Shown: in pieces, positions 42,892 through 47,758 of the stretch
How positions within the stretch are numbered: position 1 is the first letter of the stretch
Layout: every line of letters begins with the position of its first letter
Origin: an uncultured Burkholderiales bacterium
Lineage (GTDB): Bacteria; Pseudomonadota; Gammaproteobacteria; Burkholderiales; Burkholderiaceae_C
Length of the DNA stretch: 47,758 bases
Assembly: GCA_903844775.1 (NCBI GenBank)
Contig: CAIMUZ010000118.1
Coordinates: 1-47,758 of the forward strand
Direction: 5' to 3'
Made by a program: the position numbers and the translations under genes
Notes under the pieces: generated by a model
The model's input: the letters and a program-made list of their open reading frames with translations, nothing else
The model's database searches: none
What the model was told of the DNA's origin: nothing

Positions 42892-43896
42892 ATGGCATCG
42901 ACACGCATTCGCCCACCTTATTCAGTGTTTTCCGCACTGGCAATTTCACTGGGGCTGGCAAGCACCCTCTTCACGGCGCCAGCAGCAATGGCGCAAGCCT
43001 TTCCAAACAAGCCCATCCGACTGGTCTGCCCCTTCCCGCCAGGCGGTGCTGTGGACATTGCCTCTCGCGCCATTGCACTTGAGCTTTCCAAAAACTTAGG
43101 CCAACCCGTCACCGTTGATAACAAACCAGGTGCGGGTGGCAACATTGGTGGTGCTGATGTCGCACGCTCTGCACCGGATGGCTACACCTTGTTCATGACC
43201 ACCAGTGGCATCCAAGGGATCAACCCAGCGCTTTATGCCAAGATGCCATTCGATCCCAACAAAGACCTCGCACCCGTTGCTGCGCTGGTCTCACTCAACA
43301 ATGTCTTGGTCCTCCATCCATCCGTCAAGGCCAACAGTGTTGCTGAAGTCATTGCTTTGGCAAAGTCGCAACCCGGCAATATCAATTACGCTTCCAGCGG
43401 CAGCGGAACCAGTATTCACATGTCGGGCGAAATGTTCAAATCCCTGACCAATGTGTCATTGACGCATATTCCTTACAAAGGCAGTGCGCCCGCAATGAAC
43501 GACTTGCTAGGAGGCCAAGTGATGATGATGTTTGACAACATTCCATCCGCAATTCCGCATATCAAATCTGGCAAATTGAGGGCTCTGGCCACCACAGGCG
43601 CCAAACGTGACCCCCTTCTGCCTGATCTTCCGACCATTGCAGAGTCTGGTGTTGCAGGTTATGAGTCTGGGGTTTGGTTTGGTTTGGCGGTGCCTGCCAA
43701 TACACCTCGAGAAATTATTGCGCGCTTGAGCACTGAGGCCGTCAAAGGCACGAAGTCACCCGAGTTTGTCAAACGTATGACAGATCTGGGTTACATCATC
43801 TCGGGCTCAACACCTGAGGTGATGGCTGAAATGAACAAGGCTGAAGTCCTACGCTGGGGGCCGATCGTCAAAGCTTCGGGTGCTAAAGTTGACTAA
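42892..43896 (+). CDS. Bug/TctC-family periplasmic binding protein
   Basis: A 334-residue tripartite tricarboxylate transporter receptor with signal peptide ending AAMAQ and the family opening FPNKPIRLVCPFPPGGAVDIASR. Other signatures are VTVDNKPGAGGNIGGADVARSAPDGYTL and INYASSGSGTSIHMSGEMFK. AGGAACTCACC precedes ATG 42892. No TctA/TctB membrane genes are adjacent, as is common for the many orphan Bug receptors of Burkholderiales. It likely binds a carboxylate. The following dehydrogenase may act on the imported compound. Confidence 0.92.
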   Translation: MASTRIRPPYSVFSALAISLGLASTLFTAPAAMAQAFPNKPIRLVCPFPPGGAVDIASRAIALELSKNLGQPVTVDNKPGAGGNIGGADVARSAPDGYTLFMTTSGIQGINPALYAKMPFDPNKDLAPVAALVSLNNVLVLHPSVKANSVAEVIALAKSQPGNINYASSGSGTSIHMSGEMFKSLTNVSLTHIPYKGSAPAMNDLLGGQVMMMFDNIPSAIPHIKSGKLRALATTGAKRDPLLPDLPTIAESGVAGYESGVWFGLAVPANTPREIIARLSTEAVKGTKSPEFVKRMTDLGYIISGSTPEVMAEMNKAEVLRWGPIVKASGAKVD

Positions 43897-43945
43897 AACT
43901 GGCTAAGGCGATTGCGATTGCAAACTCAGAGGGTTACTTTGCTGA

Positions 43946-44920
43946 ATGAATTCTGAATTAAAAATTCTTTTCCATGGCGATAACGCTGCAAACTTCCGCC
44001 ATGGCATTGAAGGCTTACTTCATCGGCCGCATCATATTGTCTCGGTCTCTCAGGCCTTAGATTTACCAGGTGAGAAAGCGCATTTTGTAACGGCCGATGT
44101 GGTGGTGGGCATTGCTCTGAATTCCGCCATGCCCAAGCCGCTTCAAATGCGGCTTTTGCAGGCGCCTGCTGCTGGCACTGATGGTATAAAGCGTGACTGT
44201 ATGCCGGCTGGAAGTCAGTTGGCCAACTGCTTTGGTCACGAAAATGCCATTGCTGAATATGTGATGGCCGCTCTGTTGAACAGACATGTGCCACTGCATG
44301 ATGCCGATCAAGCTTTACGTCAAGGTGAGTGGCGTTATTTTGCAGGACGGCCCGGCGCCTTGAGAACTGAATTGGGATCTCAAACGATGGGCTTGCTTGG
44401 CTTTGGGCACATTGCAAAAACACTGGCCCTTCGCGCCAAAGCTTTTGGTATGAGAGTGGTGGTCGCCAATCGAAGTCCCGTGAACAGCGACGACGTCGAT
44501 CAAAGCTTCGGCTTGAAAGACCTGCATGCCATGATGGGGGCTTGTGATGTCGTCGTTGTCACGCTTCCCTTAACCGAGACTACTCGCGGCTTGGTGGACG
44601 CACAAGCCATTGCCGCCATGCGCTCTGATGCCGTCATTGTGAACGTTGGTCGCGGCCCGGTCATTGATGAATTTGCTCTTTTTCATGCCTTACAGAATCA
44701 GACCCTAGGCGGCGCGATTGTAGATACGTGGTATCAATATCCCACAGTAGAAACTACCGCCTGCGCACCTTCGCAATTTGACTTTGCCAGTTTGAAAAAT
44801 GTATTGATGTCACCGCACATGTCGGGCTGGACAGAGGGTACCGTGCAACGCAGAAAGCAAACCATTGCAGACAACATCAATCGGCTGAGTGAAGGCAAAG
44901 CGCTACTGAATGTTCTTTGA
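43946..44920 (+). CDS. D-isomer-specific 2-hydroxyacid dehydrogenase family protein
   Basis: A 324-residue protein with the NAD-binding motif GLLGFGHIAKTLALRAKAFGMRV and the catalytic-arginine segment VNVGRGPVIDE. The histidine of the catalytic pair is in MSPHMSGW. The glutamate normally found in the DxxxxEP segment is missing: the sequence reads VDTWYQYP. It may belong to a subfamily using other residues or have altered activity. The closest roles are glyoxylate, hydroxypyruvate or phosphoglycerate reduction. It follows the Bug receptor by 49 bases with GAGGGTT as ribosome binding site. Confidence 0.82.
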   Translation: MNSELKILFHGDNAANFRHGIEGLLHRPHHIVSVSQALDLPGEKAHFVTADVVVGIALNSAMPKPLQMRLLQAPAAGTDGIKRDCMPAGSQLANCFGHENAIAEYVMAALLNRHVPLHDADQALRQGEWRYFAGRPGALRTELGSQTMGLLGFGHIAKTLALRAKAFGMRVVVANRSPVNSDDVDQSFGLKDLHAMMGACDVVVVTLPLTETTRGLVDAQAIAAMRSDAVIVNVGRGPVIDEFALFHALQNQTLGGAIVDTWYQYPTVETTACAPSQFDFASLKNVLMSPHMSGWTEGTVQRRKQTIADNINRLSEGKALLNVL

Positions 44921-44938
44921 TGGATGCATTCATGTGAT

Positions 44939-44965
44939 ACAAAGTGCACGCCCTAAGCACTTTGT
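44939..44965. terminator. Hairpin at the convergent gene ends
   Basis: ACAAAGTGC and GCACTTTGT form a perfect 9-bp stem with a 9-base loop containing the stop codon of the LacI-family gene. T runs are poor on both sides, so termination is plausible but not certain. Confidence 0.5.
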
Positions 44966-45993
44966 CTTGCGATAATTTCAAAGCCCAAATCCAGTTGGTG
45001 TCGTTCAGGCTTATGGCCCTGAATCAATTGAAGCAACATGTTTGCAGCGGCCTCCCCCACCTGCGCGCGAGGGGTTCTCACTGTCGTCAGTGGCGGCCAC
45101 ATTTGATCACTGCCTGTTAGATCATTGAACCCCGCAATAGCCACTTCTTGAGGAACCGATACGCCCAATCGCATGGCCGCCATAAGTGCCCCCTGTGCCA
45201 AGTCATCATTGCAAAAAAAGATGGCATCCACTGCCGGGCTTTGCTTCATGATTTGCTCGAACATCAAACCACCCAATGCCAATGAAGAGGCTGAAGGATT
45301 GAGCCATTCCAAGCTTGGATCATAGAGATTGGCCGCCTTGAGCGCTTTGCGCCAACCCAGAAGCCGCTGCATCACGCGAGGGTCAAGTTGAGCTGCCGCA
45401 AAAACAATGCGCTTTTTTTGTCGACTCAACAAATATTGCGTCATGCGCTCGCCTGCATCAGTTTGTCTAAATCCCACGCAATAAGCCTCATGATCGGCTT
45501 GCTCTGGCAGGTCCATTAAATGAACACAAGGCACCTCACTTCGGGCCATCAATTTTTGAGTGGCTGGGCTGTGGTCTAAACCGGTGATCAACATGCCAGC
45601 GGGGCGGTGATGCAACTGCTCCCTTAGCAACTGCTCCTCTTCGCTGGCGTTGTAGTGAGTGACGCCCATCAGAGTTTGATAACCTGCAGCACGCAATGTT
45701 CTCTGCGCGGCTTCGAGCAAGTCGACAAATAATGTATTGGACAAAAGCGGAATGAGAATGGTGACGTGATCACTGCGTTTTGAGGCCAACGCCCGGGCCG
45801 CAGGATCTGGTACATACCCCAGTTGATCGGAAACCGCTAACACTCTGGCCACAAGTTCAGGATCGACCGCCCGCTCACCTCGCAATGCGCGAGATACGGT
45901 GCTTGGGCTGACACCTGCCGCCCTGGCCACATCATGAAGCGTCAGTCGCCCCGTTGAACGATGACCTTTGGGTCGATTCAAAAGACTTTTCAA
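44953..45993 (-). CDS. gntR: LacI/GalR-family repressor, probable gluconate regulator GntR
   Basis: A 346-residue repressor. The N-terminal helix-turn-helix and hinge are TLHDVARAAGVSPSTVSRALRGERAV and YVPDPAARALASKRS. The periplasmic-binding-like sensor covers residues about 70-340 (HVTILIPLLSNTLFVDLLEAAQ, FFCNDDLAQGALMAA, AIAGFNDLTGSDQMWPPLTTVRTP). Divergence from gluconokinase points to the GntR subfamily. Two perfect palindromes lie between the genes, one 38 bases before its own start, so it likely represses both itself and the kinase operon until gluconate or a related acid binds. Confidence 0.85.
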   Translation of the reverse strand: MKSLLNRPKGHRSTGRLTLHDVARAAGVSPSTVSRALRGERAVDPELVARVLAVSDQLGYVPDPAARALASKRSDHVTILIPLLSNTLFVDLLEAAQRTLRAAGYQTLMGVTHYNASEEEQLLREQLHHRPAGMLITGLDHSPATQKLMARSEVPCVHLMDLPEQADHEAYCVGFRQTDAGERMTQYLLSRQKKRIVFAAAQLDPRVMQRLLGWRKALKAANLYDPSLEWLNPSASSLALGGLMFEQIMKQSPAVDAIFFCNDDLAQGALMAAMRLGVSVPQEVAIAGFNDLTGSDQMWPPLTTVRTPRAQVGEAAANMLLQLIQGHKPERHQLDLGFEIIARQSA

Positions 45994-46030
45994 GGGTTTA
46001 CCAGTATCGGATTAATTGAGGTTTTGGTTA

Positions 46031-46044
46031 GGATAGCGCTATCC
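46031..46044. promoter_or_regulatory. Operator 1, GGATAGCGCTATCC, near gntR
   Basis: A perfect 14-bp palindrome with the central CG-containing core AGCGCT expected for LacI-family operators. It differs from operator 2 by one symmetric base pair and is centred exactly 105 bp from it. Confidence 0.8.
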
Positions 46045-46135
46045 AAGATATTTAACGACATAAATTTCTTCTGAAGAGATCTCGGTTTCCCTAATAGAAA
46101 ATAAAATTGAAATCTCAAAATATTTTTTCATTTTT

Positions 46136-46149
46136 GGACAGCGCTGTCC
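46136..46149. promoter_or_regulatory. Operator 2, GGACAGCGCTGTCC, near gntK
   Basis: A perfect 14-bp palindrome about 33 bases before the gluconokinase start codon, close to where a promoter or transcription start would lie. With operator 1 it frames an AT-rich stretch of about 90 bases that probably holds the divergent promoters. Confidence 0.8.
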
Positions 46150-46182
46150 GAGCCCCTTCAATACCAGTCCATTTTGGCTGAC

Positions 46183-46782
46183 ATGCCCCTAGAAATTCAT
46201 TCACTGCGAATCATTGTCATGGGCGTCTCCGGCTCTGGCAAAACAACCCTTGCAAAAGGGCTTTCGCTGGCATTGGGCTTGCGCATGAAGGATGGCGACG
46301 AACTTCACCTGCCCGAAAGCATCGCCAAAATGAGTGCTGGCATTTCGCTTGAAGATGCAGACCGCTGGCCATGGTTAGATCGAATCTCCAAATACCTTGT
46401 CACTGACGAACAAATCGATGGCCACTCCCTGCTTGAAAAACCCAAATGCGATCGAGGCGGCATCGTGGCTTGCTCTGCCCTCAAGCAAATTTATCGCCAT
46501 CGGATTCGCCAACAGGCCGGACCTGTCATCTTTCTTTTTTTAGATGGCAGTCCCGATTTAATTCGATACCGCATGCAACAACGTCAGGGGCATTACATGC
46601 AAGCAGGCTTGCTGGACAGCCAGTTACAAACCCTTGAGAAACCCAAAAGTGATGAGCTGGATGTGATCACCCTCAGCATTGACCAGCCTGTTGAAAAGAT
46701 ACTTCTGCAAGCAATTGAGCGGCTGAATCAATCACGTCCAGTGAACACTTTGCCATCATCCCTTCTGTCTTCCACCTTTTAA
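46183..46782 (+). CDS. gntK: Gluconokinase, GntK/shikimate-kinase-like
   Basis: A 199-residue P-loop kinase starting at ATG 46183 rather than the track's TTG 46174. Walker A is GVSGSGKTT, followed by the gluconokinase pattern DGDELHLPESIAKMSAG and LEDADRWPWLDRI, then VACSALKQIYRHRIR and the lid HYMQAGLLDSQLQTLE. It phosphorylates D-gluconate to 6-phosphogluconate in the cytoplasm. The divergent LacI-family repressor and downstream TRAP binding protein indicate a sugar-acid uptake and use operon. Confidence 0.93.
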   Translation: MPLEIHSLRIIVMGVSGSGKTTLAKGLSLALGLRMKDGDELHLPESIAKMSAGISLEDADRWPWLDRISKYLVTDEQIDGHSLLEKPKCDRGGIVACSALKQIYRHRIRQQAGPVIFLFLDGSPDLIRYRMQQRQGHYMQAGLLDSQLQTLEKPKSDELDVITLSIDQPVEKILLQAIERLNQSRPVNTLPSSLLSSTF

Positions 46783-46798
46783 ACCTAATAGGACACTC

Positions 46799-47137
46799 AT
46801 GTTCATTCGATGCGCATTTTTCCAAGGCAATGTCAAACCCGGCATGGAGCAAGCCTTTAACAACTACATCCGCAAGGAGCTGGTTCCGCTCTGGACTCGC
46901 TTTCCAGACGCCCAAGAAGTTCGCGTTCTCAGACAAGTCGAAAGCGATGTGACAGAGCCTCACTTTGGTATGGTGCTTTCAGTGCGCTACCCCACACGCG
47001 AATCAATCGAGATTGCCTTGGCGTCAGAAGTGCGCATGAAAAGCCGCGAGGTTTCAAAAGACCTTATTGCCATGTTTGATGGCACCGTGTTTCACACAGT
47101 TTTCAGCGCCGATGAGTATGCGCTGCCTACCGATTAA
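46799..47137 (+). CDS. Small protein of dimeric ferredoxin-like (Dabb/ABM-type) appearance
   Basis: A 112-residue soluble protein lying 16 bases after gntK. The beta-alpha-beta pattern is an opening strand MFIRCAFFQGNV, a helix KPGMEQAFNNYIRKELVPLW, strands around EVRVLRQVE and FGMVLSVRYP, and a helix with RMKSREVSKDLIAMF. This suggests a dimeric alpha-beta barrel. No catalytic motif is clear and the family is not identified with certainty. Its place between gluconokinase and the TRAP binding protein implies a part in sugar-acid metabolism. Confidence 0.7.
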   Translation: MFIRCAFFQGNVKPGMEQAFNNYIRKELVPLWTRFPDAQEVRVLRQVESDVTEPHFGMVLSVRYPTRESIEIALASEVRMKSREVSKDLIAMFDGTVFHTVFSADEYALPTD

Positions 47138-47175
47138 TTTTTTTCAACCACGTTAAAACCACAGGAGACTCCACC

Positions 47176-47758
47176 ATGAAAATTTCTCGCATTCTCGTTG
47201 CTTGCTTGATCGCCAGCATGGGTTCAGCGGCATTTGCAGCCAAGTTCAACCTCAGAATGGGCCACGCAGTCAATGCCACAGACGGACAACATGCAGCCGC
47301 TATGAAACTGGCTGAGTTGGTCAAACAACGCACCAATGGCGACGTTGAAATTACCATCTTCCCCGCCAACCAATTGGGCAATGACGCCGCCATGATCAAT
47401 GGCGTTCGGGGTGGCACCATTGACATCGTTTCCAGCGGCGCCTCAAACTTCAACGGCATTGTGCCCAACACTGCGGCCATGGAATTGCCTTTCGTCTTCC
47501 GCAGCGCTCAGCATGCCTACACCGTCTTGGACGGCTCGATCGGCACAGGCGTTTTGAACGAGTTGGCACCCCACGGTATGAAGGGTTTGGCATATTGGGA
47601 AAACGGCTGGCGCGCCTTCACCAACAACAAGCGCCCAGTGAACAAGCCAGAAGACTTGAAAGGTCTGAAGATTCGTTCTACCCCCAACCCCTATCACATT
47701 CAAGCTTTCAGATTGCTGGGCATGAACCCCTCACCCATGCCCATCGCCGAGTTGTACA
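47176..47758 (+). CDS. TRAP transporter binding protein DctP-type (partial, cut by window edge)
   Basis: This gene is absent from the ORF track because it runs off the window. ATG 47176 follows AGGAGACTCCACC. The first 194 codons are open: a signal peptide (ISRILVACLIASMGSAAFA) and then the DctP fold (FNLRMGHAVN, FPANQLGNDAAMINGVRGGTIDIV, ELPFVFRSAQHAY, GWRAFTNNKRPVNKPEDLKGLKIRS). The binding-site arginine of DctP proteins is likely in KIRSTPN. The receptor would capture a sugar acid, perhaps gluconate, for the TRAP permease expected just outside the window. Confidence 0.92.
   Translation, partial: MKISRILVACLIASMGSAAFAAKFNLRMGHAVNATDGQHAAAMKLAELVKQRTNGDVEITIFPANQLGNDAAMINGVRGGTIDIVSSGASNFNGIVPNTAAMELPFVFRSAQHAYTVLDGSIGTGVLNELAPHGMKGLAYWENGWRAFTNNKRPVNKPEDLKGLKIRSTPNPYHIQAFRLLGMNPSPMPIAELY

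Overview
The window reads as chromosome of a betaproteobacterium, most likely Burkholderiales/Comamonadaceae of moderate GC (a freshwater Limnohabitans- or Rhodoferax-like lineage is my guess). The basis is the family mix: complete Sox cluster, Bug/TctC binding protein, monomeric isocitrate dehydrogenase, AndAc/NagG-type Rieske oxygenase and a PobA/PobR pair. I see no IS element, phage gene, CRISPR array, rRNA or tRNA. Genes are tightly packed and no gene-free stretch exceeds 300 bases (the longest is about 260 bases before icd).

Layout. (1) 0.1-3.4 kb: three translationally coupled genes for a PanE-like reductase, an APH/choline-kinase-fold phosphotransferase and an enolase paralogue with altered active-site residues. 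They look like one unassigned catabolic module. A convergent TfdA/TauD dioxygenase follows, apparently starting at an ATT codon. (2) 4.4-19.2 kb: the sulfur-oxidation island. It holds an ArsR-type (SoxR/BigR/SqrR-like) repressor, a periplasmic DsrE-like protein, the flavocytochrome c sulfide dehydrogenase pair, a dihaem cytochrome, two divergent YeeE/YedE thiosulfate-type importers, a SoxS/SoxW-like thioredoxin, two small cytochromes c, soxCD, soxYZ, soxAX, soxB and a SoxH-like metallohydrolase. SoxXA, SoxYZ, SoxB and SoxCD together can oxidise thiosulfate to sulfate in the periplasm; FccAB takes sulfide; the cytochromes carry electrons away. Hairpins separate soxYZ, soxAX and soxB, and there are candidate operators and an FNR-type box.

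(3) 19.3-23.2 kb: a ferric-iron ABC transporter with split gene order and a Fur-like box. (4) 23.2-26.6 kb: a cobalamin-binding radical SAM protein, an alpha/beta hydrolase and an orphan ModA. (5) 26.7-30.9 kb: a probable operon of CoA-binding protein, MetY, acyl-CoA ligase and crotonase. (6) 30.9-35.2 kb: aromatic catabolism, with a three-gene Rieske oxygenase lacking a reductase gene, then pobA with a divergent AraC regulator. (7) 35.5-38.2 kb: monomeric icd with tandem terminators and an unknown small protein. (8) 38.3-44.9 kb: TauE/SafE exporter, two MFS carriers, a class V aminotransferase, a Bug-family binding protein and a D-2-hydroxyacid dehydrogenase. (9) 45-47.8 kb: a gluconate-type locus: LacI-family repressor, gluconokinase, a small ferredoxin-fold-like protein and a TRAP binding protein truncated by the window edge. 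Two perfect palindromes centred 105 bp apart lie between the divergent repressor and kinase.

Gene identities come from recognising protein families in the supplied translations; no database search was run. Start codons were chosen by reading upstream sequence and often differ from the ORF track.
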